This document shows, piece by piece, positions 11,716 to 24,090 of a stretch of 64,000 nt of DNA (position 1 is the first letter of the stretch; each line of letters starts with the position of its first letter). The notes beneath the pieces are model-generated. The model ran no database searches, was not told the DNA's origin, and saw only the letters and a list, made by a program, of their open reading frames with translations. The position numbers and the translations under genes are program-made. Source of the stretch: Stomorhina lunata (Eukaryota > Arthropoda > Insecta > Diptera > Rhiniidae). Where the stretch lies: positions 76,717,387-76,781,386 of the forward strand of contig OW121741.1 of assembly GCA_933228675.1 (NCBI GenBank), in the 5' to 3' direction.

Positions 11716-11846
11716 ACATCGCTCAATCGTCTTAGAATTTCATAAGGATTCAGAATATACTTCAATTTTGGTTTTTGAGCCAATATTAAGGAAACTACAA
11801 ACGGAATAACAATCTCAATATACCCCCCATTCTTTTTGATGGTGGG

Positions 11847-13161
11847 TATAAAAAGAAGTGCTTCTATTCCGAATAACTACGGCCGCTGTGATTGTCCATT
11901 TTGGAAACATAAAAGCCAACCCAATGTATGTCATTTGCACTTTAAAACCCTGCAGTTGGCGCCATAAAATATATCCTTTAGGACTTTACATGATCATTAA
12001 ATAAGATAATGAATTTTCAAAAGTTAAATTGATTTTGTTTACACATAAGGATGTATGGGTGTATGTATGTAAATCTATAACATAAGGATTTACACGAGCT
12101 ACATATAAACAAATACAAAACAACAATACCTGTCATTTAGATTTGAAATCTAAATACATCTTCATGTAAATGAACAAATTTACAAACTCGAATATGAGGA
12201 CATATTGCCCAGGACCAAATCGAAAGTTACTGCTAAAACTAAAGGTTGTCTTAGACAACTAATGCATGATTAATAAGACCAAAATGACAACAGTTGTAAT
12301 GGAACATTTTGGTCAAAAAGATGAGAGTGTAACATATTTGGAAATGAAAGTGGTCAATGGAAGATTATAATATCCAATATAAGTATGTACAAGAAGGACT
12401 TGCAGGTACATGCATTAACCACAATATCATGTAGTTTGGAAATTAATGTGTGCATGTGTTTGTGTATAATTCGTATGTTTAATTTACATGTGTTTCTAAC
12501 GCAATTTATAACAGTTTGTTCTATAGCTATAGTGAAGACATTTTGTAAAATATATCTTACTTAATTATAATTTCATGGTTCCCCTTGTTTTGACAAATGA
12601 ATTTTGATTTTGCTTAAAATATAATCCCTGTACCTCTTATTATAAACTGAAGTGTTGTATTTTCAACAAAACCAAAAGACATTAACATTTATCAATGTTC
12701 CATGAAACAATTAAAAATTGAATCTTTTAGATTAAAATTTTAGATAAACATAATAAATTTGTCTCTAATTGTACCCAGGGACATTATCTATGAATAAAAT
12801 TGTCTGTCTATCTATCCGTCCGTCCATCTGTTTGCCTGTGTAAGAGCTTAATTTGTGTTTAATTAATTTCATTTTAAATTATATCATCAACATCATCAAC
12901 AACAACAACAACGGCAACAGCAACAAATGAATAACAATGACAACAAAAAAGACATTGTTCTGTTATTAGGAGATTATCTTAATTATCATAAATACAATTT
13001 TACCAGTAATAATTTACAAATTATACAAATTTTAGGCAAAAATAGTAAATGCAAATTATATTTTTAAAATGCACAAAACAAAGTAGTCGTTTAATTAAAT
13101 TTGCATTTGTTTAAGAGGAAAGTGTTATAACTCAAAATTATATGAAACATGTTGTCGACAA
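11847..13161. other. Non-repetitive AT-rich interval
   Basis: No gene or element recognised. A CAA-rich microsatellite lies at about 12,889-12,930 and a short TCTG/TCCG-type tract at about 12,800-12,835. The rest is plain AT-rich sequence. Confidence 0.6.
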
Positions 13162-16100
13162 TTCTAGTTCTGTTCTAGTTCTGTTCTAGTTCTGTTCTAG
13201 TTCTGTTCTAGTTCTGTTCTAGTTCTGTTCTAGTTCTGTTCTAGTTCTGTTCTAGTTCTGTTCTAGTTCTGTTCTAGTTCTGTTCTAGTTCTGTTCTAGT
13301 TCTGTTCTAGTTCTGTTCTAGTTCTGTTCTAGTTCTGTTCTAGTTCTGTTCTAGTTCTGTTCTAGTTCTGTTCTAGTTCTGTTCTAGTTCTGTTCTAGTT
13401 CTGTTCTAGTTCTGTTCTAGTTCTGTTCTAGTTCTGTTCTAGTTCTGTTCTAGTTCTGTTCTAGTTCTGTTCTAGTTCTGTTCTAGTTCTGTTCTAGTTC
13501 TGTTCTAGTTCTGTTCTAGTTCTGTTCTAGTTCTGTTCTAGTTCTGTTCTAGTTCTGTTCTAGTTCTGTTCTAGTTCTGTTCTAGTTCTGTTCTAGTTCT
13601 GTTCTAGTTCTGTTCTAGTTCTGTTCTAGTTCTGTTCTAGTTCTGTTCTAGTTCTGTTCTAGTTCTGTTCTAGTTCTGTTCTAGTTCTGTTCTAGTTCTG
13701 TTCTAGTTCTGTTCTAGTTCTGTTCTAGTTCTGTTCTAGTTCTGTTCTAGTTCTGTTCTAGTTCTGTTCTAGTTCTGTTCTAGTTCTGTTCTAGTTCTGT
13801 TCTAGTTCTGTTCTAGTTCTGTTCTAGTTCTGTTCTAGTTCTGTTCTAGTTCTGTTCTAGTTCTGTTCTAGTTCTGTTCTAGTTCTGTTCTAGTTCTGTT
13901 CTAGTTCTGTTCTAGTTCTGTTCTAGTTCTGTTCTAGTTCTGTTCTAGTTCTGTTCTAGTTCTGTTCTAGTTCTGTTCTAGTTCTGTTCTAGTTCTGTTC
14001 TAGTTCTGTTCTAGTTCTGTTCTAGTTCTGTTCTAGTTCTGTTCTAGTTCTGTTCTAGTTCTGTTCTAGTTCTGTTCTAGTTCTGTTCTAGTTCTGTTCT
14101 AGTTCTGTTCTAGTTCTGTTCTAGTTCTGTTCTAGTTCTGTTCTAGTTCTGTTCTAGTTCTGTTCTAGTTCTGTTCTAGTTCTGTTCTAGTTCTGTTCTA
14201 GTTCTGTTCTAGTTCTGTTCTAGTTCTGTTCTAGTTCTGTTCTAGTTCTGTTCTAGTTCTGTTCTAGTTCTGTTCTAGTTCTGTTCTAGTTCTGTTCTAG
14301 TTCTGTTCTAGTTCTGTTCTAGTTCTGTTCTAGTTCTGTTCTAGTTCTGTTCTAGTTCTGTTCTAGTTCTGTTCTAGTTCTGTTCTAGTTCTGTTCTAGT
14401 TCTGTTCTAGTTCTGTTCTAGTTCTGTTCTAGTTCTGTTCTAGTTCTGTTCTAGTTCTGTTCTAGTTCTGTTCTAGTTCTGTTCTAGTTCTGTTCTAGTT
14501 CTGTTCTAGTTCTGTTCTAGTTCTGTTCTAGTTCTGTTCTAGTTCTGTTCTAGTTCTGTTCTAGTTCTGTTCTAGTTCTGTTCTAGTTCTGTTCTAGTTC
14601 TGTTCTAGTTCTGTTCTAGTTCTGTTCTAGTTCTGTTCTAGTTCTGTTCTAGTTCTGTTCTAGTTCTGTTCTAGTTCTGTTCTAGTTCTGTTCTAGTTCT
14701 GTTCTAGTTCTGTTCTAGTTCTGTTCTAGTTCTGTTCTAGTTCTGTTCTAGTTCTGTTCTAGTTCTGTTCTAGTTCTGTTCTAGTTCTGTTCTAGTTCTG
14801 TTCTAGTTCTGTTCTAGTTCTGTTCTAGTTCTGTTCTAGTTCTGTTCTAGTTCTGTTCTAGTTCTGTTCTAGTTCTGTTCTAGTTCTGTTCTAGTTCTGT
14901 TCTAGTTCTGTTCTAGTTCTGTTCTAGTTCTGTTCTAGTTCTGTTCTAGTTCTGTTCTAGTTCTGTTCTAGTTCTGTTCTAGTTCTGTTCTAGTTCTGTT
15001 CTAGTTCTGTTCTAGTTCTGTTCTAGTTCTGTTCTAGTTCTGTTCTAGTTCTGTTCTAGTTCTGTTCTAGTTCTGTTCTAGTTCTGTTCTAGTTCTGTTC
15101 TAGTTCTGTTCTAGTTCTGTTCTAGTTCTGTTCTAGTTCTGTTCTAGTTCTGTTCTAGTTCTGTTCTAGTTCTGTTCTAGTTCTGTTCTAGTTCTGTTCT
15201 AGTTCTGTTCTAGTTCTGTTCTAGTTCTGTTCTAGTTCTGTTCTAGTTCTGTTCTAGTTCTGTTCTAGTTCTGTTCTAGTTCTGTTCTAGTTCTGTTCTA
15301 GTTCTGTTCTAGTTCTGTTCTAGTTCTGTTCTAGTTCTGTTCTAGTTCTGTTCTAGTTCTGTTCTAGTTCTGTTCTAGTTCTGTTCTAGTTCTGTTCTAG
15401 TTCTGTTCTAGTTCTGTTCTAGTTCTGTTCTAGTTCTGTTCTAGTTCTGTTCTAGTTCTGTTCTAGTTCTGTTCTAGTTCTGTTCTAGTTCTGTTCTAGT
15501 TCTGTTCTAGTTCTGTTCTAGTTCTGTTCTAGTTCTGTTCTAGTTCTGTTCTAGTTCTGTTCTAGTTCTGTTCTAGTTCTGTTCTAGTTCTGTTCTAGTT
15601 CTGTTCTAGTTCTGTTCTAGTTCTGTTCTAGTTCTGTTCTAGTTCTGTTCTAGTTCTGTTCTAGTTCTGTTCTAGTTCTGTTCTAGTTCTGTTCTAGTTC
15701 TGTTCTAGTTCTGTTCTAGTTCTGTTCTAGTTCTGTTCTAGTTCTGTTCTAGTTCTGTTCTAGTTCTGTTCTAGTTCTGTTCTAGTTCTGTTCTAGTTCT
15801 GTTCTAGTTCTGTTCTAGTTCTGTTCTAGTTCTGTTCTAGTTCTGTTCTAGTTCTGTTCTAGTTCTGTTCTAGTTCTGTTCTAGTTCTGTTCTAGTTCTG
15901 TTCTAGTTCTGTTCTAGTTCTGTTCTAGTTCTAGTTCTGTTCTAGTTCTGTTCTAGTTCTGTTCTAGTTCTGTTCTAGTTCTGTTCTAGTTCTGTTCTAG
16001 TTCTGTTCTAGTTCTGTTCTGTTCTAGTTCTGTTCTAGTTCTATTCTAGTTCAGTTCTAGTTCTGTTCTAGTTCTGTTCTAGTTCTGTTCTAGTTCTGTT

Positions 16101-16597
16101 CTAGTTCAGTTCTAGTTCAGTTCTAGTTCTGTTCTAGTTCTGTTCTAGTTCTGTTCTAGTTCTGTTCTAGTTCTGTTCTAGTTCTGTTCTAGTTCTGTTC
16201 TAGTTCTGTTCTAGTTCTGTTTTAGTTCTGTTCTAGTTCTGTTCTAGTTCTGTTCTAGTTCTGTTCTAGTTCTGTTCTAGTTCTGTTCTAGTTCAGTTCT
16301 AGTTCTGTTCTAGTTCTGTTCTAGTTCTGTTCTAGTTCTGTTCTAGTTCTGTTCTAGTTCTGTTCTAGTTCTGTTCTAGTTCTGTTCTAGTTCTGTTCTA
16401 GTTCTGTTCTAGTTCAGTTCTAGTTCTGTTCTAGTTCTGTTCTAGTTCTGTTCTAGTTCAGTTCTAGTTCTGTTCTAGTTCTGTTCTAGTTCTAGTTCTG
16501 TTCTAGTTCTGTTCTAGTTCTGTTCTAGTTCTGTTCTAGTTCTGTTCTAGTTCTGTTCTAGTTCTGTTCTAGTTCTGTTCTAGTTCTTTTCTAGTTT
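13162..16597 (+). repeat. 11-bp satellite (TTCTAGTTCTG)n
   Basis: About 3.4 kb, roughly 310 copies, of TTCTAGTTCTG. The first ~2.75 kb is uniform to my reading. From about 15,925 onward variants accumulate (short 5-6-bp period slips, TTCAGTTCTAG units, single substitutions), giving the array one sharp and one degenerate edge. The same satellite occurs inverted at 38.3-41.4 kb. Confidence 0.98.
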
Positions 16598-17116
16598 TGT
16601 AAATTATAAAAGACCTTTTATATAAAATTTCTGAAAAATTCGCATAAGTCATTTGTAAGGCTAACCGATATTTGAGTGAAATTGTATGAGTGTTTGTTTT
16701 AATTAAAAAGAAAATATATTCATTGTTTAATTCAAAAATCCAGCCATTCCATTCTTATTCATTTATTTAAATGTCTATTCTTTTGACTGTCTGTTACTTT
16801 TTATCCATTTATTTTTGTTTCAGTAAAAAATATTTTTTTAAATTATTGATTTTTGTCCATTTTTGTTTTTCTTATATTTTTATGCTAAAAATGTTATAAA
16901 GTATCAAAATGAGAATGAAACTCATTCATAAATTCTTGATGATGACAATGATTGATTGCGAGAAAGATTTCAAACGACCAAATGTTTGATGATTTGTTTG
17001 ATTTGTTCAATCATTTATTTATTTGATTTTATAAATTAATGTACATTTAGGTTATCAAGTTGATATGATGTTGTTTTAATTAAAGTGTATAAATAATGAG
17101 TAATTTACTTTTTCAA
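16598..17116. other. Non-repetitive AT-rich interval
   Basis: Unique-looking sequence between two satellites. No gene or RNA signal is seen. Confidence 0.6.
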
Positions 17117-19508
17117 AATTTTTTATATACAGAAATTTTCATGAAAAATTTTTCTATAGAAAAATTTTCATTACAAAATTTTTTCTATAAAATAATTTTC
17201 GTTAAAAAATTTTTCTATAAAAAATTTTTCAATAAAAAATTTTTTCTTTAGAAAATTTTCAATAAAAAATTTTTTCTATAGAAAAATTTTCAATAAAATA
17301 TTGTTTCTATAGAAAAATTTTCATTTAAAAGTTGTTTCTATAGAAAAAATTTCATAGGAAATTTTTTAAAATTTTTTATAGAAAAAATTTGTTAATGAAA
17401 ATTTTTCTGTGGAAAAAATTTTTTAATAAAAAATTTTGTATAGAAAAAATCTTTCTATAGAAAAAATTATTTAATAAAAATTTTTCCACAGATTAAAATT
17501 TTGAATAAAAATTTGTACATAGAAAAAGATTTTTAATAAAAGTTTTCTACAGAAAACATTTTTTAATGAAAATTTTCTGTAGGAAAAAATTTTTAATGAA
17601 AATTTTTCATAAAGAAATTTTTTCCATAAAAAAATGAAAAAAATTCTATAGAAAAACTTTTTAAATGAAAATTTTGCTATGGAAAAATATTTTAATAAAA
17701 ATGTTTCTATAGAATTTTTTCATTTTTTTATGGAAAAAAATTCTTTATGAAAAATTTTCTATGAAAAAATTTGTTCATTAAAATTTTTTTATGAAAAAAC
17801 TTCTTTTCATGAAAATGTTTCTATAGAATATATTTTCATGAAAATTTTTCTATGGAAAAATAATTTAATGAAAATTTTTCTATGGAAAAAATTTTTCATG
17901 AAAATTTTTCTATAGAAAAAATTTCTTCATGAAAATTTTTCCATAGAAAAAAATTTCTTCATGAAAATTTTTCTATCGAAAAAAATTTCTCCATGAAAAT
18001 TTTTCTATCGAAAAAAATTTCTCCATGAAAATTTTTCTATAGACAAAATTTCTTCATGAAAATGTTTCTATTGAAACAATTTCTTTATCAACATTTTTCT
18101 GTAAAAATAATTTCTTTATGAAAATTTTTCTGTAAAAATAATTTCTTCATGAAAATTTTTCTATAGAAAAAACTTTACATGAAAATTTTTCTATAAAAAT
18201 AATTTCTTCATGAAAATTTTTCTATAGAAATAATTTCTTCATGAAAATTTTTCTATAGAAAAAATTTCTTCATGAAAATTTTTCTATAGAAAAAATTTCT
18301 TCATGAAAATTTTTCTATAGAAAAAATTTCTTTATAAAAATTTTTCTATAGAAAAAATTTCTTCATGAACATTTTTCTATAGAAAAAATTTTTTTATTAA
18401 AATTTTTCTATATAAAAAATTTTTAAATTAAAATTTTTTATAGAAAAAATTTTTGTATAGAAAAAAATTTTATAAAAATTTTGCCATGGAGAAAATTTCT
18501 TCATGAAAATTTTTCTATGGCAAAAAAATTCTTCATGAAAATTTTCCTATAGAAAAAATTTTTTCATTCTATAGGAAATATTTTTAATAAAAATTTTTTT
18601 ATAGAAAAAAATTTTTAATGAATATTTTTCGATAAAAAATTTTTTGAAATTAAAATTTTCCTATAGGAAAAGTTTTTTACTTAAAATTTTTATATAGAAA
18701 AATATTTTTAATAAAAAATTTTATATAGAAAAACATTTTTAATCAAAAATTTTATATAGAAAAACATTTCTAATGAACATTTTTGTATAGAAAAGCAATT
18801 TAAAGATAAAACAAAATAAAAAATTTTTTCTATAGTTAAATTTTCAATAAAAAATTTTTTAATGAAAATTTTTCGATAGAAAAATTTTTTTAATTTTTCT
18901 ATAAAAAAAATTAAAAAAGTTTTTTCTATAGAAAATTTTTTCTACAGAAAAATTTTTGCTTTAATTTTCTATAGAAAAAATTTTATTAAAAAAATTTTAT
19001 ACAAAAAGTTTTTTACGGAAAAATTTTCATTAAAAAATGTTTTCAATAGAAAAATTTCCATTAAAAAATAGTTTCTATAGAAAAATTTTCATTCAAAATT
19101 TTTTTTTTTTTCAATAGAACAATTTTCATCAAAAATGTTTTTTATAGAAAAATTTGCATCAAAAATATTTTTTATAGAAACATTTGCATTAAACAATTTT
19201 TTTTATAGAAAAATTTTCATTAAAAAAATTTTTCTATAGAAAAATTTTCGTTAAAAATTTTTTTATATAAAAAAATTTTCATTAAAAAATTTTTTCTATA
19301 GAAAAATTTTCATTAAAAATTTTTTTCTATAGAAAAATTTTCGTTAAAAATTTTTTATATAGAAAAATTTTCATTAAAAAATTTTTTCTATAGAAAAATT
19401 TTCATTAAAGAATTTTTTTTATAGAAAAATTTTCTATAAAAAATTTTTCTATAGAAAAATTTTCATTAAAAAATTTTTCTATAGAAAAATTTTCATTAAA
19501 AAATTTTT
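17117..19508. repeat. 30/31-bp satellite D, left part
   Basis: Diverged tandem array with TTTTTCTATAGAAAAA as the recurrent core, joined by TTTCATTAAA-type or TTTCTTCATGAAA-type linkers. Several sub-variants form local blocks: TTCATGAAA units around 17,900-18,400 and CATTAAAAAA units from about 19,200. The array is interrupted by the copia element and continues at 24,091. Confidence 0.93.
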
Positions 19509-19682
19509 TGTTGAGAATGAACGAAAATTTATATTAGTTACTATTTCTCCTGCACTTTATTTATCCTACTACTAATTGTACGCACTTTTAGTATACTACT
19601 TTTTGCAACTCTGCTTTATTTGAACATAACGATTTACATTGTAATGTCTGATACAGTTTTAATAAATTAACTCAAACCAACA
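19509..19682 (+). repeat. 5' LTR of the copia element
   Basis: A 174-bp LTR starting TGTTGAG and ending CCAACA (TGTTG/CAACA boundary). AATAAA at 19,661-19,666 is a candidate polyadenylation signal. It is identical to the 3' LTR. Confidence 0.97.
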
Positions 19683-19693
19683 GGTTATGGGCC
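19683..19693 (+). promoter_or_regulatory. Primer-binding site
   Basis: GGTTATGGGCC directly follows the LTR. This resembles the copia-type site that pairs with an internal part of initiator tRNA-Met. The match was judged from general knowledge of copia, not by alignment. Confidence 0.7.
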
Positions 19694-19777
19694 ACATGTC
19701 GCGCATAGTTAAAAGAATTTAAAAGTGTTTAAAGTTTTTTTTTAAAATCGAAAAGTATTTCCGTGAAGTGTTTAAAA

Positions 19778-22700
19778 ATGTCGAGTCTTCCAGTCGGTTT
19801 TTCGTTAGAACGTCTAAGAGGACGTGAAAATTTTGATATATGGAAGAGACAAGCAAAGTCTTGTCTAGTCATCAAGGGTTGCTGGAAAATTGTCCAAGCT
19901 GGTATAGTAGATGAAGGTGATGCAATTTTAAATGAGAAGGCTCTGGCGGAAATTACTTTGATGGTGGATCCATGTAATTATGGACACATTGCGACAGCGA
20001 CGAGTGCTAAGGATGCCTGGGATGCGTTGATGAACGCATATGAGGATACTGGCCTTACGAGAAAGGTGGAGCTACTCAAGCAGTTGGTCAACATAAAGCT
20101 AAATAACTATGGTTCTATCCAAGAATACCTGAACGAGTTGGTCATAATTGCCTTGAAGGTCAAGAATGCAGGTCTTAATATAGACGACGAGCTCACAGCA
20201 TCTTTAATGTTAGCCGGGTTAACTGATGATTTTAAGCCGTTGGTGATGGCCGTGGAAAATTCCAAGGAAAAGCTTACAGTGGATAAGGTAAAGAATCTTC
20301 TTTTGCAAGACGCCAAGTTTGATGTCCAAAGTTCTGAAAAAGAAGCGGCGCTGTACTCGAAGAATTCCAAGAAGAAGGAGAAAAAAGCAATTCAGTGTTA
20401 CAACTGTAAAGAATATGGTCATATTTCGAAGAATTGCCAAAATAGAAACAACAACAGAAGTAACGGTAAGTCATATAAGAAGAATGAAAAAAGAGAAGTT
20501 TCGTCAACTCTCATTGCAACAAGCATGAGCATGAATGTTGCTGCAGAAACAAATGAGGGTTACAACAACAACAACGTTATGCATTGGTATGTTGATAATG
20601 GCGCTAGCAATCATATGATTAACAACAACATGTATATGTACAACGTACAAAGCATAAAGAACAAAAAGGTGGTGATTGCTAACAAGAGTCAAATGAATGT
20701 TGACTGCGCAGGCGACGTCGACTTAAATATTGTAAATGGGCAGAAAAAAAGTGTAACGGTAAAAAACGTTGAATATGTACCAAATTTGTGTGCAAATCTT
20801 CTTTCAGTAAGACAAATGACTAGAGATGGAAAAAAAGTTATTTTTGAAGGGGAAACATGCAGAATTCTGAATAAAGACGGTACGATAATAGCGTCTTCTA
20901 CTGTATGTAACGACTTATACCGTATTGATAGTGAAGCTGTTTCTAAGAAAAATAATGCTTTTGTTGTTAAGAAAGAAGCTGGTTTATGGCATAGAAGAAT
21001 GGGTCACATCTGTGACAAAAGTTTGACCGAAGTTAAAAAATCTTCTTTTGGAATAAATTTTGCAACTGAAACTAAGGAGCCCTGTGTAGTGTGTATTAAA
21101 GGCAAACAAACTAGACGACCAATAAGAGAAGATGGTACAAGAGCTACAAAACTTTTGGAATTGGTGCACTCTGATGTTGTTGGGCCGTTAAATGTAAATT
21201 CCTTTTCTGGTGCTCGTTTCCTGGTTACATTTGTGGACGACTTTTCAAGAAAATTGTTCATGTACCCTTTAAAGAGAAAATCTGATGTCTTTGAAAAATT
21301 CGTGGAATTTAAGAAAATGGCGGAGAATCAGTGTGCAGCTAAAATAAAAATCCTTAGAACGGACAACGGGCGTGAGTATGTCAACAAGAATTTTGAAAAT
21401 TTCTTGCAGGAAAGTGGAGTGATACACCAGAAGACATGTCCTTATTCTCCAGAACAGAATGGTACAGCGGAGAGAATAAATCGAACCCTAATAGAACGAG
21501 TAAGGTGTATGCTTATTGATAGCGGCTTAGACCATCGTTTTTGGGCTGAGGCTGCTAATACGGCGTGTTATCTAATTAACCGAGTCCCTTGCCGTGGTAT
21601 AAATAAATCTCCTGAAGAAATTTGGTCAGGCCGTAAACCCAATATGAAGTTTTTGAGAGTGTTTGGGTGTCCTGCTCTGGTACACATTGCTAAAGAGAAA
21701 CGAAGTAAGCTGGACACAAAATCTAAAGAATGTATCATGGTAGGATACAGTGCCGAAAGCAAAGCGTATCGACTTTTCAACCCTGAAGACAATGGAATAA
21801 TCATAAGTCGTGATGTGGTGTTCCTAGAAGGTAGTAAGGTGAACATGAATGTAGGCGATGATTTCTACTATCCCGATCTACTACAAAATTATGAATGTGT
21901 TGATTCAGGGGAGAGTAGTGGTGTATTTGAATCAACCCCAGACGTTGAAACACAATGTGAGAATACTGAAGAGGCCGATGACGAATCCGATGAAAGCGAT
22001 TACGATGACTCAGTTGAGTGGTCATCTCCCTTAAACTCACCGGTTACTGTTGATGAGGAAGAGTGGTCACCAAATCTTTATGAAGAACAAAATATGCCTG
22101 TGGTGGAAGGTGTCCGTCGCTCAAATCGAATTGCTGATAGAAATCAACAGGGTCACAACTTTTGTGCAACAGAATATGTTTCGAGTGATCCAAACAATGT
22201 TGATGATGCGATGTCATCAAATAATTCAGATGAGTGGAAAGCTGCCATGAGAGATGAAATCGAATCGTTAAAGAAAAATGAAACGTGGGTGCTGACAGAA
22301 TTACCTCCAGGTGAGAAACCAATAAAATCAAAATGGGTCTTCAAAACGAAAAGAGACGAAAATGGTAATGCCATACGATGGAAGGCCAGGCTGGTTTCCA
22401 AGGGGTTTTCGCAGCGTGAAGGAATCGACTATAATGAGACCTTTGCACCAGTGGTCAGATACGACTCGATCCGGTACTTATTGGCGATGGCAGTTCGATA
22501 CGATATGCATGTACATCAGATGGATGCAGTTAGTGCTTACTTGAACGGTACGTTAAAAGAGACTGTATACATGCAACAGCCAGAAATGTTTGAAGATGGT
22601 TCCCAAAAAGTATGTAAGTTGCTGAAATCGATTTATGGTCTAAAGCAGTCGGGTCGTGTTTGGAACGAAACGATCAACAACGAGCTGCTGAAGTTAGGTC

Positions 22701-23731
22701 TGGTGAGAGGTGAAGTCGACCAGTGTGTTTATCACAAAGTGGAAGGTGGTCTTTTGTTATACGTTGCCATATACGTAGATGACGTTTTAATCTTCTCCAA
22801 CAACATTAAAGCGATTGAATCTTTAAAAATCAAGCTGGCAAAGAAGTTCAAGATGAAGGATATGGGAGAGGTCTCATCAGTACTTGGCACAAAAATTACG
22901 AGAGGTAAAGACTTCATCAAGATTGACCAATCCCGCTATATATCAGATGTTTTGGTGCGATTTGGAATGAGCGAATGTAATCCAAGTTCGACCCCTAAGG
23001 ACTACAGTCAAAAGTTGTCTGATAGTATGAGTCCTAAAAATGATGAAAAGAGGCAACAGATGTCGAAAATTCCTTATATGCAGGCAATTGGGTGCTTGCT
23101 GTTTGCTGCACAAATTATTCGCCCAGATATTTGTTACGCAGTAAATGTATTAAGTCGATTTGGAACTAATCCTGGAAAGCCACACTGGGAAGCAGTGAAG
23201 CGTGTTATGAGGTACTTGAAAGGTTCAATCGACAAAGGTATAGTCTACAGAAAGCAGCAAGCAAATGACATCAAAGGTTATTGTGACGCGGACTGGGCCG
23301 GTAATGTTGACAACCGTCAATCTACAACGGGGTATGTATTTATTTACCAAGCCGGTGCCATTTCATGGTCAACTAAGAAGCAAAAGACAGTGGCATTATC
23401 TTCGACGGAAGCCGAGTTTATGTCACTAACAGCTGCAATACAGGAGTCAGTTTGGTTGAAACGCCTGGAAGCCGAACTTAATCCTGTAAGAAATCAAAGT
23501 ATGTTACTTTACTGTGACAACAAAGGCGCTCTGCAAGTAGCGCTTAACAATAATTACTCGCCAAGAACGAAGCATGTGGATATTAAAGTCAAATTTATCC
23601 GTCAGAAAATCGATATGAAGGAAGTCGTTTTGGAATACTTATGTACAAATGAGATGATTGCAGACGTCTTCACCAAGGCTGTAACGCCTCAAAAACTAGC
23701 ATATTTTAATAATAAATTTGGACTTTACTAA
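19778..23731 (+). CDS. Copia gag-pol polyprotein
   Basis: A single uninterrupted frame of 1,317 codons from ATG 19,778 to TAA. The frame is open 5 codons further upstream but has no earlier ATG there. It encodes the whole retrotransposition machinery, cleaved by its own protease. Domains in copia order: gag-like region (about 1-200); CCHC zinc knuckle at 207-220 ([14 protein letters not shown]); aspartic protease with D273 in DNGAS; GAG-pre-integrase HHCC finger (HRRMGH at 405, CVVC at 436); integrase catalytic triad D466, D529 and E565 with 35 residues between the last two; acidic linker at about 710-760; reverse transcriptase from about 810 with YVDD at 999-1002; RNase H with D1170, E1211 (SSTEAE) and D1247. 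Integrase precedes reverse transcriptase, which defines Ty1/copia rather than Ty3/gypsy. All catalytic motifs look intact. The one oddity is N for the usual S or T in the protease motif. Confidence 0.97.
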   Translation: MSSLPVGFSLERLRGRENFDIWKRQAKSCLVIKGCWKIVQAGIVDEGDAILNEKALAEITLMVDPCNYGHIATATSAKDAWDALMNAYEDTGLTRKVELLKQLVNIKLNNYGSIQEYLNELVIIALKVKNAGLNIDDELTASLMLAGLTDDFKPLVMAVENSKEKLTVDKVKNLLLQDAKFDVQSSEKEAALYSKNSKKKEKKAIQCYNCKEYGHISKNCQNRNNNRSNGKSYKKNEKREVSSTLIATSMSMNVAAETNEGYNNNNVMHWYVDNGASNHMINNNMYMYNVQSIKNKKVVIANKSQMNVDCAGDVDLNIVNGQKKSVTVKNVEYVPNLCANLLSVRQMTRDGKKVIFEGETCRILNKDGTIIASSTVCNDLYRIDSEAVSKKNNAFVVKKEAGLWHRRMGHICDKSLTEVKKSSFGINFATETKEPCVVCIKGKQTRRPIREDGTRATKLLELVHSDVVGPLNVNSFSGARFLVTFVDDFSRKLFMYPLKRKSDVFEKFVEFKKMAENQCAAKIKILRTDNGREYVNKNFENFLQESGVIHQKTCPYSPEQNGTAERINRTLIERVRCMLIDSGLDHRFWAEAANTACYLINRVPCRGINKSPEEIWSGRKPNMKFLRVFGCPALVHIAKEKRSKLDTKSKECIMVGYSAESKAYRLFNPEDNGIIISRDVVFLEGSKVNMNVGDDFYYPDLLQNYECVDSGESSGVFESTPDVETQCENTEEADDESDESDYDDSVEWSSPLNSPVTVDEEEWSPNLYEEQNMPVVEGVRRSNRIADRNQQGHNFCATEYVSSDPNNVDDAMSSNNSDEWKAAMRDEIESLKKNETWVLTELPPGEKPIKSKWVFKTKRDENGNAIRWKARLVSKGFSQREGIDYNETFAPVVRYDSIRYLLAMAVRYDMHVHQMDAVSAYLNGTLKETVYMQQPEMFEDGSQKVCKLLKSIYGLKQSGRVWNETINNELLKLGLVRGEVDQCVYHKVEGGLLLYVAIYVDDVLIFSNNIKAIESLKIKLAKKFKMKDMGEVSSVLGTKITRGKDFIKIDQSRYISDVLVRFGMSECNPSSTPKDYSQKLSDSMSPKNDEKRQQMSKIPYMQAIGCLLFAAQIIRPDICYAVNVLSRFGTNPGKPHWEAVKRVMRYLKGSIDKGIVYRKQQANDIKGYCDADWAGNVDNRQSTTGYVFIYQAGAISWSTKKQKTVALSSTEAEFMSLTAAIQESVWLKRLEAELNPVRNQSMLLYCDNKGALQVALNNNYSPRTKHVDIKVKFIRQKIDMKEVVLEYLCTNEMIADVFTKAVTPQKLAYFNNKFGLY

Positions 23732-23909
23732 CACATGAAATTAGGTTAAGTAAAAATGAATATGAATTTAAATTTAATTTTTGATTTTAATGAAATTTGT
23801 TTAATGTAAAAATTAGTTTAAGTTGATATGTTAATTTTTGTTTTAAAATACTATTTACCTTATGTAAAAGGTGCATGAGAAACTTTGAATTTTGGAAATT
23901 TGTCATTCA
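23732..23909 (+). other. Copia 3' untranslated region
   Basis: AT-rich non-coding DNA between the polyprotein stop and the polypurine tract. No further frame is present. Confidence 0.8.
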
Positions 23910-23916
23910 GGGAGAG
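23910..23916 (+). promoter_or_regulatory. Polypurine tract
   Basis: GGGAGAG immediately before the 3' LTR, the expected plus-strand priming site. Confidence 0.85.
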
Positions 23917-24090
23917 TGTTGAGAATGAACGAAAATTTATATTAGTTACTATTTCTCCTGCACTTTATTTATCCTACTACTAATTGTACGCACTTTTAGT
24001 ATACTACTTTTTGCAACTCTGCTTTATTTGAACATAACGATTTACATTGTAATGTCTGATACAGTTTTAATAAATTAACTCAAACCAACA
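23917..24090 (+). repeat. 3' LTR of the copia element
   Basis: A 174-bp LTR identical to the 5' LTR, with AATAAA at 24,069-24,074, followed by the TTTTT target duplication. Confidence 0.97.

Larger units (their letters stand above)
8986..11846 (-). mobile_element. DINE/Helentron-like non-autonomous element, divergent long copy
   Basis: It begins ACAAGTAAGAGTG followed by the hairpin TTCGGCTGTGCCGAA and ends with a TACCCCCCATT/GATGGTGGGTATA hairpin. It carries a (CAGA)n microsatellite at about 11,575-11,715 near that end. Terminal hairpins, absence of simple terminal inverted repeats and a GTCY microsatellite are features described for DINE-1/Helentron elements of flies. On that model the TTCGGC hairpin marks the 3' end, so the element is read on the minus strand. 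Internal repeats include a 44-bp unit duplicated at 9374-9461 and a 196-bp unit duplicated at about 9950-10,340. No transposase frame is visible. Family assignment is inference from structure. Confidence 0.65.
19509..24090 (+). mobile_element. Complete Ty1/copia LTR retrotransposon
   Basis: A 4,582-bp element with 174-bp LTRs, primer-binding site, one long open gag-pol frame, polypurine tract and a 5-bp TTTTT target duplication (19,504-19,508 and 24,091-24,095). Removing the element and one TTTTT restores an ordinary satellite monomer, so the insertion is exact. The LTRs read as identical base for base and the frame has no stop, indicating a very recent insertion. By structure it could still be active, though activity cannot be judged from sequence alone. 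Confidence 0.97.

Noticed and set aside
11497..11783. Overlapping frames rich in VCLS or DRQT
   Set aside because: Pure translation of the CAGA/GTCT microsatellite; the same applies to frames at 28,508-28,832, 29,471-29,656, 58,070-58,303 and 58,981-59,214.
13162..16597. Heat-shock-element or hormone-response-element array from GAA / AGAACA words in the 11-mer
   Set aside because: All half-sites point the same way; the inverted arrangement needed by these factors is absent.
20050..22920. Minus-strand and shifted frames within the copia polyprotein
   Set aside because: Shadows of the 1,317-codon frame with no family motifs.
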